A model generated the notes under the pieces. That model was not told the origin of the DNA and did not search any database. It saw only the letters and a list, made by a program, of their open reading frames with translations. Of a stretch of DNA of 33,756 bases, positions 1 to 7,243 are shown in pieces (positions within the stretch are counted from its first letter, which is position 1; the number at the start of each line of letters is the position of its first letter). The DNA is from an uncultured Eubacteriales bacterium (GTDB taxonomy: Bacteria > Bacillota > Clostridia > Oscillospirales > Oscillospiraceae), in contig ONCN01000004.1 of the NCBI GenBank assembly GCA_900316335.1, positions 1 to 33,756 on the forward strand. The letters run 5' to 3'. Both the position numbers and the translations under genes were made by a program.

Positions 1-25
1 AGGTTGAGCCAGAACAGGACAAAAA

Positions 26-63
26 GAAAAACCCCGGAAAACCGCATGGTTCCGGGGTTTTTG
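26..63 (-). terminator. Rho-independent terminator of rplM-rpsI
   Basis: A 12-13 bp hairpin (arms at 27-38 and 50-62, built on AACCCCGGAA) lies just past the rpsI stop codon. Read on the minus strand it is followed by a T-rich run, as expected for an intrinsic terminator ending the ribosomal protein transcript. The A/T flanks on both sides could let it work bidirectionally. Confidence 0.85.
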
Positions 64-81
64 GGCATTTTGAAGTCTCGA

Positions 82-486
82 TCAGCGCTTGCTGAACTGC
101 GGAGCGCGACGGGCGGCCTTGAGACCGTACTTTTTTCTTTCCTTCATTCTGGGGTCACGGGTCAGAAGACCGGCAGCCTTGAGGGTGGCGCGGTTTTCGC
201 CGTTGACCAGAAGCAGGGCGCGGGAGATGCCATGACGGATGGCGCCGGCCTGGCCGGTCACGCCGCCGCCGGTGACGGTGCAGACGATGTCAACCTTGCC
301 GAGGGTCTCGGTGGCGACCAGGGGCTGACGGACGATGAGCTTCAGGGTGTCGAGACCGAAGTAATCGTCGATATCACGGCCGTTGATGGTGATCGAGCCG
401 GTGCCGTTTTCATAGAGGCGAACTCTGGCGACGGAAGCCTTCCGTCTGCCGGTGCCGTATTTGTATTCTCTCTTGCTCTCGTACAT
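82..486 (-). CDS. rpsI: 30S ribosomal protein S9
   Basis: Ribosomal protein uS9 of the small subunit, 134 residues, close to the usual 130. The N-terminal [15 protein letters not shown] block, the central [21 protein letters not shown] segment and the basic tail ending in RRAPQFSKR are all diagnostic; in known ribosomes this tail reaches the P-site tRNA. The gene follows rplM by 14 bases and has its own AGGAGG-type site, so both are translated from one mRNA under the rplM promoter. Nothing is truncated. The tail carries [10 protein letters not shown] where many homologues have GLKKARRAPQ, a minor variation. Confidence 0.98.
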   Translation of the reverse strand: MYESKREYKYGTGRRKASVARVRLYENGTGSITINGRDIDDYFGLDTLKLIVRQPLVATETLGKVDIVCTVTGGGVTGQAGAIRHGISRALLLVNGENRATLKAAGLLTRDPRMKERKKYGLKAARRAPQFSKR

Positions 487-500
487 TGCTGCTTACCTCC

Positions 501-932
501 TTAGTCCTGGGTCCATTCCACGGGCTTCTGCGCGGCGTTCTTGTGCTCGGCGCCCTTGTACAGCTTCAGACGGGTCATAGCGGTGCGGCCCAAGGCGTTC
601 TTGGGGAGCATGCCCTTGACAGCCAGCTCCATCGCGAAGTCGGAACGGGACTCCATCAGAAGACGGTACTTGGTTTCCTTCAGGCCGCCGATCCAGCCGG
701 AGTGATGCCGGTAGTACTTGTCTTCCAGCTTCTTGCCGGTGAGCACAGCCTTGTCGGTGTTGATGATGATGACGAAATCACCGCAGTCAACGTTGGGGGT
801 GAAATCGACCTTGTGCTTGCCGCGCAGCAGGTTGGCAGCGATGACGGCGGTGCGGCCCAGGGGCTTGCCCGCAGCGTCGATGACGTACCACTTACGCTCC
901 ACGGTTTCTTTCTTTGCCATTGTAGTGGACAT
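501..932 (-). CDS. rplM: 50S ribosomal protein L13
   Basis: Ribosomal protein uL13 of the large subunit, an early assembly protein, 143 residues. Seen: the N-terminal RKWYVIDAAGKPLGRTA block, the DFVIIINTDKAVLTGKK strand and KGMLPKNALGR near the middle, all in family order. The start at 932 gives MSTTMAKKE and sits behind GGAGG; an internal ATG four codons later (920) is also possible, so the first residues are uncertain. First gene of the rplM-rpsI operon, with a strong promoter and a leader hairpin upstream, which in Bacillota is the usual site of autogenous control by L13. Confidence 0.97.
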   Translation of the reverse strand: MSTTMAKKETVERKWYVIDAAGKPLGRTAVIAANLLRGKHKVDFTPNVDCGDFVIIINTDKAVLTGKKLEDKYYRHHSGWIGGLKETKYRLLMESRSDFAMELAVKGMLPKNALGRTAMTRLKLYKGAEHKNAAQKPVEWTQD

Positions 933-983
933 GATGTTTCCTCCGTATGAATGTTATATCACTTTTTTGTTTTGACAAATCAG

Positions 984-1013
984 GCTTTGTGTCGTACAAT
1001 ACCCTCACAAAGC
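984..1013 (-). promoter_or_regulatory. L13-type ribosomal protein leader hairpin
   Basis: The minus-strand leader of rplM contains an 8-bp stem (GCTTTGTG at 1013-1006 pairing with CACAAAGC at 991-984) with a loop of about 14 nucleotides, located between the promoter and the AGGAGG of rplM. Position and form match the L13 leader class known in Bacillota, where L13 is thought to repress its own operon. The sequence shows the hairpin; the regulatory role is inferred from that class. Confidence 0.6.
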
Positions 1014-1019
1014 TCGTTA

Positions 1020-1048
1020 GTTATATCATATGAAAAATCCGTTGTCAA
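1020..1048 (-). promoter_or_regulatory. Sigma-A promoter of rplM-rpsI
   Basis: On the minus strand, a perfect TTGACA -35 box (1048-1043), 17-bp spacer and TATAAC -10 box (1025-1020). Predicted transcription starts near 1013, at the foot of the leader hairpin, which fits the layout of a ribosomal protein operon. Confidence 0.85.
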
Positions 1049-1159
1049 CCAAAATTTCCGGATTTTTTATTTTGCTTCGGAAGAACTTCAATTTTCTCTT
1101 TAAATCTCGTTTTATCTCTTGTTTGCTCGATTTGCAATTTATTTTTGAGGTGATCCAGA

Positions 1160-1894
1160 ATGCAGCGAATGCTGAGCCTTCTGCGCTCGTGCGTGGATGA
1201 TTACGATATGATCGAGTCCGGCGACCGCATTGCCGTGGGCGTGTCGGGCGGAAAGGACTCCTTGACCCTGCTTGTGCTGCTTGCGGCCATGCGGGCGTTT
1301 TACCCCAAGCCCTATACGCTGCACGCCATTTCCGTGGACATGGGCCTGGAGGGGATGGACTTTTCCCCGGTCGAGGCGCTGTGCCGCGAGCTTGACGTGC
1401 CGTTTACGCGCATCCCCACCGAGATCGGCCCGATCCTGTTTGACTATCGCAAGGAGAAGAACCCCTGTTCCTTGTGCGCCAAGATGCGCCGCGGGGCGCT
1501 TGGCCGCGCGATGGGGGAGCTTGATCTGCACAAGATCGCCCTGGGCCACCACTACGACGACGCGGTTGAGACCTTTGTGATGTCTTTGCTGTTTGAAGGG
1601 CGGATCAGTTGCTTCCAGCCCGTGACCTATTTAAGCCGCACCGGGGTCACGCAGATCAGACCCATGCTCTATCTGTCGGAGCAGGCGGTCGCGCACTTTG
1701 CCGAAAAGCAGCAGCTTCCGGTTGTGTATAACCGCTGCCCCGCCGACAAGCACACCAAGCGCGAGGAGGTCAAGGAGCTGGTCTATACGCTCTGCGGCCG
1801 CTACCCGGATCTGAAAACCAAGCTCTTCGGCGCCATGCAGCGCTATCCGCTGCCGGAGTGGGAGGTCAAACACGGGCGCAGACAGCCGCGATAA
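1160..1894 (+). CDS. TtcA-family tRNA thiolase (PP-loop ATPase)
   Basis: Cytoplasmic ATP-pyrophosphatase of the TtcA/TilS group, 244 residues. It has the PP-loop SGGKDS at residues 29-34, a CxxC pair (C103, C106 in CSLCAKMRRG) and a third cysteine at C193 (NRCPAD). Together these match the [4Fe-4S]-binding cysteines of TtcA, which inserts sulfur at cytidine 32 of tRNA. The ALGHHYDDAVET block is also typical. It is somewhat shorter than E. coli TtcA (about 311), the common length of clostridial homologues. The start is set by GAGGTGAT six bases upstream. Substrate is inferred from family; another tRNA sulfur-transfer role is possible. Divergent from rplM; no clear promoter was recognised in the gap. 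Confidence 0.88.
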   Translation: MQRMLSLLRSCVDDYDMIESGDRIAVGVSGGKDSLTLLVLLAAMRAFYPKPYTLHAISVDMGLEGMDFSPVEALCRELDVPFTRIPTEIGPILFDYRKEKNPCSLCAKMRRGALGRAMGELDLHKIALGHHYDDAVETFVMSLLFEGRISCFQPVTYLSRTGVTQIRPMLYLSEQAVAHFAEKQQLPVVYNRCPADKHTKREEVKELVYTLCGRYPDLKTKLFGAMQRYPLPEWEVKHGRRQPR

Positions 1895-1928
1895 GCGCCG
1901 GGTGCGCATTCAATATTGACGTATGATT

Positions 1929-1986
1929 TGCCCCCGTTTGGGTCAAACTACCGGCAGGAGTTTCAGACTTGAATGGGGGCAGTTTT
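1929..1986 (+). promoter_or_regulatory. Structured element / possible terminator over the tepA start
   Basis: TGCCCCC (1929-1935) pairs with GGGGGCA (1975-1981), enclosing a second hairpin GTTTG-GGT-CAAAC (1936-1948) and the GGCAGGAG Shine-Dalgarno sequence (1953-1960). Five T residues follow immediately (1983-1987 region). It could terminate the ttcA transcript, or fold over the ribosome binding site of tepA. No known riboswitch class was recognised. Confidence 0.4.
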
Positions 1987-2707
1987 TATGGATACCACGC
2001 ACACCGAACCCGCCGCGCAGACTGACGCCGGCGTTGACCGGATCCTGGAGCTTGGCAGCGGGATCACCCACGGACCCGAAGGGAGCTTGTATATCCTCAC
2101 CATCATCGGCCAGATCGAGGGCCACCAGATTCTGCCGGACAACGTCAAGACCACCAAATACGAGCACGTGATGCCGCTGCTTGCCGAGATCGAGGAGTCA
2201 GACCAGATCCGCGGCCTGCTGCTTCTTTTGAATACCGTGGGCGGCGATATCGAGGCCGGGCTTGCCATTGCAGAGCTCATTGCAGGCATGGCCAAGCCGA
2301 CGGTCTCGCTGGTTCTGGGTGGGGGACACTCCATCGGCGTGCCGCTGGCGGTGGCGGCAAAGCGCTGCATGATCGCCCCGTCTGCTGGCATGACCATCCA
2401 TCCCGTGCGCATGAGCGGCACCGTGGTGGGCGCGCCCGCGACGTTTCAGTATTTTAACCGCATCCAAAATCAGATCGTGGACTTCGTCTCGGCCCACTCG
2501 CACATCACGCGCGAGGCCTTCTTGTCCTATATGATGGCAACCGGCGAGCTTGCAACCGACGTCGGCACGGTCCTGTACGGCAGGCAGGCGGTAAGCTGCG
2601 GTCTGATCGACCAGCTCGGCGGCCTTCAAGACGCGCTGAGCTGCCTCAGGCAAATGATCCGGGCGGAAAAAGAAAATAGTGGAAATTCCGGCGAGGTTGT
2701 GTTATAA
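1973..2707 (+). CDS. tepA: TepA-type ClpP-family serine protease
   Basis: Membrane-associated or cytoplasmic Clp/TepA-like peptidase, 244 residues. In Bacillus subtilis TepA is linked to degradation of signal peptides and protein export. Seen: the nucleophile motif GGGHSIGVPLA with the catalytic serine at about residue 120, the histidine in MTIHPVR at about 143, and NTVGGDIEAGLAIAE earlier, the usual substrate-binding strand. Two starts are plausible: ATG 1973 behind GGCAGGAG with long spacing, or ATG 1988 behind GGGGG with seven-base spacing, which would drop five residues. Location upstream of the ftsK/spoIIIE gene is the same as in Bacillus and supports the call. A promoter for the next genes lies in its last codons. 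Confidence 0.88.
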   Translation: MGAVFMDTTHTEPAAQTDAGVDRILELGSGITHGPEGSLYILTIIGQIEGHQILPDNVKTTKYEHVMPLLAEIEESDQIRGLLLLLNTVGGDIEAGLAIAELIAGMAKPTVSLVLGGGHSIGVPLAVAAKRCMIAPSAGMTIHPVRMSGTVVGAPATFQYFNRIQNQIVDFVSAHSHITREAFLSYMMATGELATDVGTVLYGRQAVSCGLIDQLGGLQDALSCLRQMIRAEKENSGNSGEVVL

Positions 2708-2708
2708 T
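2680..2708 (+). promoter_or_regulatory. Sigma-A-like promoter before the UppP-like gene
   Basis: TGGAAA (2680-2685), 17-bp spacer and a perfect TATAAT (2703-2708), overlapping the tepA stop codon and 40 bases before the next start codon. It would allow the UppP-like gene and ftsK to be expressed independently of tepA. Confidence 0.55.
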
Positions 2709-2747
2709 ATACGGGTATGACTGTATCCGGCGTTGGAGGAACCTGTT

Positions 2748-3593
2748 ATGACCTTGCTGCAAGCAATCGTTCTTGCCCTGCTCACCGCCCTGGGCGCGTG
2801 TCTGCCGGTCTCCGGCGCGGCGCACTGGAAGATCGCGGAAAAGCTCATGGGCATGAACGCTGCCGATCCCGATCTTCAATTTTATAAAGCGATGGTGTAT
2901 CTGGGCATCCTTCTGGCCTTGCTTGTGTTTTATCGCCGCCAGGTGCTGAGCCTTGTGCGCGAGGCGCTGGTGCTCACCGGCCTTTCCAGACCCTACCGCC
3001 GGAGCAGGGGCGTGCCGCCGGAGCGCAGAGAGCTGATCTTCTTCCTCTTTGCGCTGGTCCCGCTGTTTTTCGCCCTGATCGTGCGCCAGACCCTCTTCAA
3101 GCTCGATCAGAGCGACAATGCCCTGGCCGTGATCGCGGTGCTGCTTGCCCTGTCCGGCACCGTTTTGTTCTTTGCAGACCGCGGCTTTCGCCGCACGCGC
3201 GATCTGAGCCAGATGACCCTGCAAGACGCCGTGATGCTCAGCGTGGGGCAGACCTTCTCAGTCTTTCCCGGCCTGTCGCGCTGCGGCTTGACGCTGTCGG
3301 TGGGCCTGATGATGGGCCTTGACCGCTCGTCTGCGCTCGAGTTTTCGGGCCTGCTCGCCATTGCGGCGTATCTGGGCGCGTTTGTGGTCCAGCTTTTGCA
3401 GGCGGGGTCTCTCGGCGCGCACAGCGTCTCGGCCTGGGTGTGCGTGATGGGCGTCGCTTTGTCGTGCCTGGCATCCTTGGGCGCGCTGCGGTTTTTGACC
3501 GCCATGGCCCGGCGGCACAGGCTGACCGTGTTTTCCTACTGGTCCTGGGGGGCCGGAATCTTTGCTCTGGTTCTGTTTTTGATGTCAGCGTAA
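2748..3593 (+). CDS. Divergent UppP/BacA-like membrane protein
   Basis: Polytopic membrane protein of the undecaprenyl-diphosphatase family, 281 residues (UppP is usually 260-290). Starting at ATG 2748, seven bases after GGAGGA, LPVSGAAH at 19-26 corresponds to the family's LPVSSxGH, and FPGLSRCG (arginine about 178) corresponds to the PGxSRSG phosphate-binding motif. The acidic ExxxE motif that should precede LPVS is absent: the equivalent positions are threonine 13 and alanine 17. Several hydrophobic segments follow. Family membership is clear; ability to recycle undecaprenyl diphosphate for cell wall synthesis is doubtful without those glutamates. Twelve bases before ftsK, so probably cotranscribed with it. 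An in-frame TTG at 2733 is a less likely start because it overlaps the ribosome binding site. Confidence 0.8.
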   Translation: MTLLQAIVLALLTALGACLPVSGAAHWKIAEKLMGMNAADPDLQFYKAMVYLGILLALLVFYRRQVLSLVREALVLTGLSRPYRRSRGVPPERRELIFFLFALVPLFFALIVRQTLFKLDQSDNALAVIAVLLALSGTVLFFADRGFRRTRDLSQMTLQDAVMLSVGQTFSVFPGLSRCGLTLSVGLMMGLDRSSALEFSGLLAIAAYLGAFVVQLLQAGSLGAHSVSAWVCVMGVALSCLASLGALRFLTAMARRHRLTVFSYWSWGAGIFALVLFLMSA

Positions 3594-3605
3594 GGAGTTA
3601 CATAT

Positions 3606-6326
3606 ATGGCTACGAAAAAAGCCCCGTCCAAGGGCAAGTCCGCCGCCAAGAAAAAGGCGGCACCGAAAAAAACACAATCCAAGGCCGCGCCAAAGGGCGA
3701 GGGCCTGTTTTACCAGTTCCGGCGCGAGATCATGGGCGCGCTTTGCCTGCTTTTGGCGCTGTTGATCTTCCTCTCCAGCCTGGATAAGACCAGCGCCCTG
3801 GCAAAGCTCTTTATGGGTCTTGTCGGGGAGACGGGGCTTTACGTTTTGCCCCTGGGCCTGGTTTTATGCTCGGTCGCCCTGTTTTCCCACGGCGACCGGC
3901 CTGTGACCATGCGCATCCTCTGCTCTCTGAGCTTTGCGTTTTTGGTCTCGGCCATCAGCCATCTGGCGCTCAACCGCTCGCAGGCGGAGTGGGGCGCGTC
4001 CGTGCTGCGCCTTTTGTATCTCGAGGGCAAAACCGGCGCGTCCGGCGGCGTGATCGGCGGACTGATCGCAATGCTGTTCAGCATCCTGGGCGGCAAGATC
4101 GCGGCCTGGGCCATCTGTATTCTGCTGCTTCTGATCACCATTCCCGCCTCGCTGAATCTCACGCTCACGGGCCTTCTGCGCGCCATCAACAACCACAGAG
4201 ACGAGCTGCACCGCAAAAAGCGCGAGGAAGAAGAGGAAGAGCCCTACCGCGAGCCGGCCGAGGTCCTGGTCGAGCGCGTGGTGCAGCACAAGCAGGCGCG
4301 CGAGCTGCGCCGGCAGGAGCGCCGCCGCTTTGACTATGATCTGCCCGTGGACGAGCCGGAGCGTACCGTCAAGCCCGCCCGCGAGAAAAAGCCCGCCCAG
4401 CCGGAGCCGGACGAGCCCTGGCCCGAGCCGCCCATCAAAGAGCAGACCCGGCTGGAAACGCCAAAGCCCGCGCAGCGCGACAAGCGCTATCTCGTGGATC
4501 TGCCCGTGGACGAGCCGCCGCTTCTGGACAAGCGCAAGCCGGAGCCGGAAAAGCCCGTGCCCGCCGCCGCGCCGCAAGCTGAGCCGGAGCTGATCCCGGA
4601 GCCAGACGTTGACCCGCTGCCCGCCGCTGAGCAGCAGCCGGCTGTCATGCCCGCGCGCGATCTGATCGCGCCTGTGCAGCCCGAGCCCGCCGAGCCGGAG
4701 CTGCCTGCGCCGCCCGACAAGGAAAAGGTCAAGGCCGCCGACGCCCGCCGCGCCGCCGCCCAGATCACCGCCCAGATCGAGCAGCAGCAGGAGCTGGAGC
4801 TGCCCACCTACGTCTATCCCGACGTGAGCCTGCTGTCTGACGTAAGAGCCGGCTCTGTGGACGCCGCAGCCGAAATGCGGGAAAATACCAAGCGTTTGCA
4901 GGAAAAGCTTGCCTGCTTCAACATCGAGGCCCAGATCGTCAACGTCACCCGCGGCCCGAGCGTCACCATGTATGAGCTCGAGCTTGCCCAGGGCGTGCGT
5001 CTGAGCCGTCTGACCGGCCTTTCCGATGACATCGCGCTCGAGCTCGGCGCCTCCGGCGTTCGCATCTCGGCCATCCCCGACAAAAACTCCATGGTCGGCA
5101 TCGAGGTCCCCAACAAGACCGTGAGCCCCGTCCATATCCGCGAGGTCATCGACTCGGCGGCATTCCGCTCGGCCAAGTCGAAGATATCCTTTGCCGTGGG
5201 CAAGGATATCAACGGCAACGCCATCGTGGGCGATATTGCAAAAATGCCGCACATCCTCATCGCCGGCACCACCGGCTCGGGCAAATCCGTGTGCATGAAC
5301 AGCCTGATCATCTCGCTTTTGTTCAAGGCCACGCCCGAGGAGGTCAAGCTCATCATGGTCGACCCCAAGATGGTCGAGCTTGGCATCTACAACGGCATCC
5401 CGCATCTTTTGATCCCGGTCGTGACCGACCCCAAGAAGGCCGCGGGCGCGCTTCAGTGGGCCGTGACGGAAATGATGCGCCGCTACCGCATGATGTCAGA
5501 CTCCGGCGTGCGTGAGATCGAGTCTTACAACAAGCTTGCCGCGCAGACCGGCGAGAAGCACATGGAAAAGATCGTTGTGGTCATCGACGAGCTGGCTGAC
5601 CTTATGATGGTCGCCGGCAAAGAGGTGGAGGAGTCCATCTGCCGCATCGCCCAGATGGGCCGTGCCGCCGGCGTCCACCTGGTCATCGCCACGCAGCGTC
5701 CGTCCGCCGACGTGATCACGGGCCTGATGAAGGCCAACATCCCGTCGCGCATCGCCTTTGCGGTGTCCTCGGCGATGGAGTCTCGCATCATCCTTGACAC
5801 CATGGGCGCAGAAAAGCTCATTGGCCGCGGCGATATGCTCTTTGCGCCGCTCGGCAAGGGCAAAAAGCGCGTGCAGGGCTGTTTGATCGAAGACAGCGAG
5901 GTCCAGGCGGTCACCGACTTTATCAAGGCCCAGGGCAGCGCGGAATACTCCGACGAGATCCAGCAGCAGATCGAGCTCAGGGCAGCCCAGTCCGGCAAAA
6001 ACGGCGGCTCGTCCGGCTCCGGCGCGCAGAGCGCCCCGGCGGAGTCTGACACGGGCGACGGCGACGAGCTGCTGCCCGCCGCGGTGGAGGTCATTCTCGA
6101 GACCAAGCAGGCCTCCGTCTCCATGCTGCAGCGCCGGCTCAAGCTCGGCTACGCCAGAGCCGCCCGCATCGTCGACGAAATGGAGGAGCGCGGCATCGTC
6201 GGCCCCTTCGAGGGCTCCAAGCCCCGCCAGCTTCTGATCACCAAGGAGCAGTGGGACGCCATGCAAAACGGCGGCGCAGCGCCGACGCAGCCCGACGCCG
6301 AGCCTGTGGAGGATCTGATCGAGTGA
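3606..6326 (+). CDS. ftsK: FtsK/SpoIIIE DNA translocase
   Basis: Septal DNA pump, 906 residues, that moves chromosome ends through the division or sporulation septum. Domains in order: a lysine/alanine-rich N-terminus (1-30), about four membrane segments (35-190), a long charged proline/glutamate-rich linker (200-390) holding two DLPVDEP repeats, the RecA-like motor with Walker A GTTGSGKS at 554-561 and Walker B VVVIDELADL around 657-666, then a winged-helix gamma domain near the end (about 810-875) that reads KOPS/SRS orienting sequences. AAGGAG lies eight bases before the ATG. In an endospore former this protein would serve as SpoIIIE, FtsK or both; the sequence alone does not separate them. 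A strong terminator follows. Confidence 0.95.
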   Translation: MATKKAPSKGKSAAKKKAAPKKTQSKAAPKGEGLFYQFRREIMGALCLLLALLIFLSSLDKTSALAKLFMGLVGETGLYVLPLGLVLCSVALFSHGDRPVTMRILCSLSFAFLVSAISHLALNRSQAEWGASVLRLLYLEGKTGASGGVIGGLIAMLFSILGGKIAAWAICILLLLITIPASLNLTLTGLLRAINNHRDELHRKKREEEEEEPYREPAEVLVERVVQHKQARELRRQERRRFDYDLPVDEPERTVKPAREKKPAQPEPDEPWPEPPIKEQTRLETPKPAQRDKRYLVDLPVDEPPLLDKRKPEPEKPVPAAAPQAEPELIPEPDVDPLPAAEQQPAVMPARDLIAPVQPEPAEPELPAPPDKEKVKAADARRAAAQITAQIEQQQELELPTYVYPDVSLLSDVRAGSVDAAAEMRENTKRLQEKLACFNIEAQIVNVTRGPSVTMYELELAQGVRLSRLTGLSDDIALELGASGVRISAIPDKNSMVGIEVPNKTVSPVHIREVIDSAAFRSAKSKISFAVGKDINGNAIVGDIAKMPHILIAGTTGSGKSVCMNSLIISLLFKATPEEVKLIMVDPKMVELGIYNGIPHLLIPVVTDPKKAAGALQWAVTEMMRRYRMMSDSGVREIESYNKLAAQTGEKHMEKIVVVIDELADLMMVAGKEVEESICRIAQMGRAAGVHLVIATQRPSADVITGLMKANIPSRIAFAVSSAMESRIILDTMGAEKLIGRGDMLFAPLGKGKKRVQGCLIEDSEVQAVTDFIKAQGSAEYSDEIQQQIELRAAQSGKNGGSSGSGAQSAPAESDTGDGDELLPAAVEVILETKQASVSMLQRRLKLGYARAARIVDEMEERGIVGPFEGSKPRQLLITKEQWDAMQNGGAAPTQPDAEPVEDLIE

Positions 6327-6331
6327 TATTG

Positions 6332-6373
6332 TTCCCTCCGGGATCATCTGAGTGGTCCCGGGGGAATTTTTTT
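6332..6373 (+). terminator. Terminator after ftsK
   Basis: A GC-rich hairpin (TTCCCtCCGGGATCA against TGGTCCCGGGGGAA, 6332-6366) followed by seven T residues, starting six bases after the ftsK stop codon. Confidence 0.88.
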
Positions 6374-6374
6374 C

Positions 6375-6403
6375 TTTACTTTCTGATCATTTTGTGATAC
6401 GAT
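6375..6403 (+). promoter_or_regulatory. Candidate promoter of the ECF S-component gene
   Basis: TTTACT (6375-6380), 17-bp spacer and TACGAT (6398-6403); each box matches four of six consensus bases. The predicted leader is short, about 48 bases, and shows no recognisable riboswitch. Confidence 0.45.
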
Positions 6404-6457
6404 GCTCTCGGCGCCGCATCCGACAACAGGGCGGAGCGGCAGCTAGGAGGAAAAACT

Positions 6458-7039
6458 ATGAAGCAATCCAAACTCGGAGCACGCCAACTCGCCGTAGCGG
6501 CGATGCTCACCGCCATCGTCGTGGTTTTGCAGGTTGTGGCCAATTTCATCCAGCCTGTGCCCGGCGTGTCCATCTCTCTGGTTCTGTTGCCCATCGTCGT
6601 GGGCGCGGCGCTGCTTGGCCCCTGGGCCGGCGCGTGGCTGGGCCTTGCCTTTGCCGTGACCGTTCTGGTCTCGGGCGGCGCTACGGCCTTTTTCCCCATC
6701 AGCATGGGCGGCACCTTGATCACCGTCATCGTCAAGGGCGTGCTTGCAGGCTATTGCGCAGGCCTGGTTTACCGGCTTTTGGAGCACAAAAACCAGTACC
6801 TTGCCATCATCTGCGCCGCCATCGTCTGTCCGTGCGTCAACACAGGGCTGTTCCTGGTTGGCTGCCGGCTGTTCTTCTGGCCCACCATCACCCAGTGGGG
6901 ACAGGCCGCCGGCTTTGAAAACGCCGCCGCCTATGCCTTCCTCGGCCTGGCCGGCGTCAACTTCCTGGTGGAGCTTGCCATCAACGTGCTGCTGGCTCCC
7001 GTCATTTTGCGCCTGGTCAATCTGGGCCGCAAATCCTGA
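6458..7039 (+). CDS. ECF transporter S component, substrate unknown
   Basis: Small hydrophobic protein of 193 residues with about six membrane segments, matching the size and pattern of substrate-binding S components of energy-coupling factor vitamin importers. Typical are the N-terminal ARQLAVAAMLTAI segment, a LLPIVVGAALLGPWAGAWLG stretch resembling the common 'llagll.GP..Ga' pattern, and a cationic C-terminus. S components bind a vitamin or metal in the membrane and use a shared EcfA1-EcfA2-EcfT module, which is not in this window. No riboswitch precedes it, so the ligand cannot be guessed. AGGAGG sits seven bases before the ATG. Flanked by terminators on both sides, so it is monocistronic. 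Confidence 0.75.
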   Translation: MKQSKLGARQLAVAAMLTAIVVVLQVVANFIQPVPGVSISLVLLPIVVGAALLGPWAGAWLGLAFAVTVLVSGGATAFFPISMGGTLITVIVKGVLAGYCAGLVYRLLEHKNQYLAIICAAIVCPCVNTGLFLVGCRLFFWPTITQWGQAAGFENAAAYAFLGLAGVNFLVELAINVLLAPVILRLVNLGRKS

Positions 7040-7052
7040 TTTGTTTTCCACA

Positions 7053-7085
7053 GCGCGGCGAGGCTTCTCGCCGCGCGCTTCTTTT
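7053..7085 (+). terminator. Terminator after the ECF S-component gene
   Basis: Ten-base-pair GC stem GCGCGGCGAG / CTCGCCGCGC with a four-base loop (7053-7076), followed by a T-rich tract. Confidence 0.88.
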
Positions 7086-7107
7086 CGTCAAAAACCAAAT
7101 TCTTGTC

Positions 7108-7135
7108 TTGATATTTTGCTGAAAACGGGTATAAT
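7108..7135 (+). promoter_or_regulatory. Sigma-A promoter of the deacetylase gene
   Basis: TTGATA (7108-7113), 16-bp spacer, perfect TATAAT (7130-7135). It leaves a leader of about 100 bases in which GACGAAG (7163-7169) and CTTCGTC (7201-7207) can pair. Confidence 0.8.
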
Positions 7136-7243
7136 AAAGAGTACGCAAATCAGCGCTTTTTTGACGAAGTTTGGTTTTTGGTGCAACCTTTTGCCGCCGT
7201 CTTCGTCTGATACAACAGATCCCAACGGAAGCGAGGTTTCAAT

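Noticed and set aside
3864-5405. 513-codon minus-strand open frame opposite ftsK
   Set aside because: GC-rich antisense shadow: no ribosome binding site, biased composition, no motifs, and the plus strand is a certain gene.
6404-6457. Riboswitch before the ECF S-component gene
   Set aside because: The leader is only about 48 bases and shows none of the conserved cores of vitamin riboswitches.
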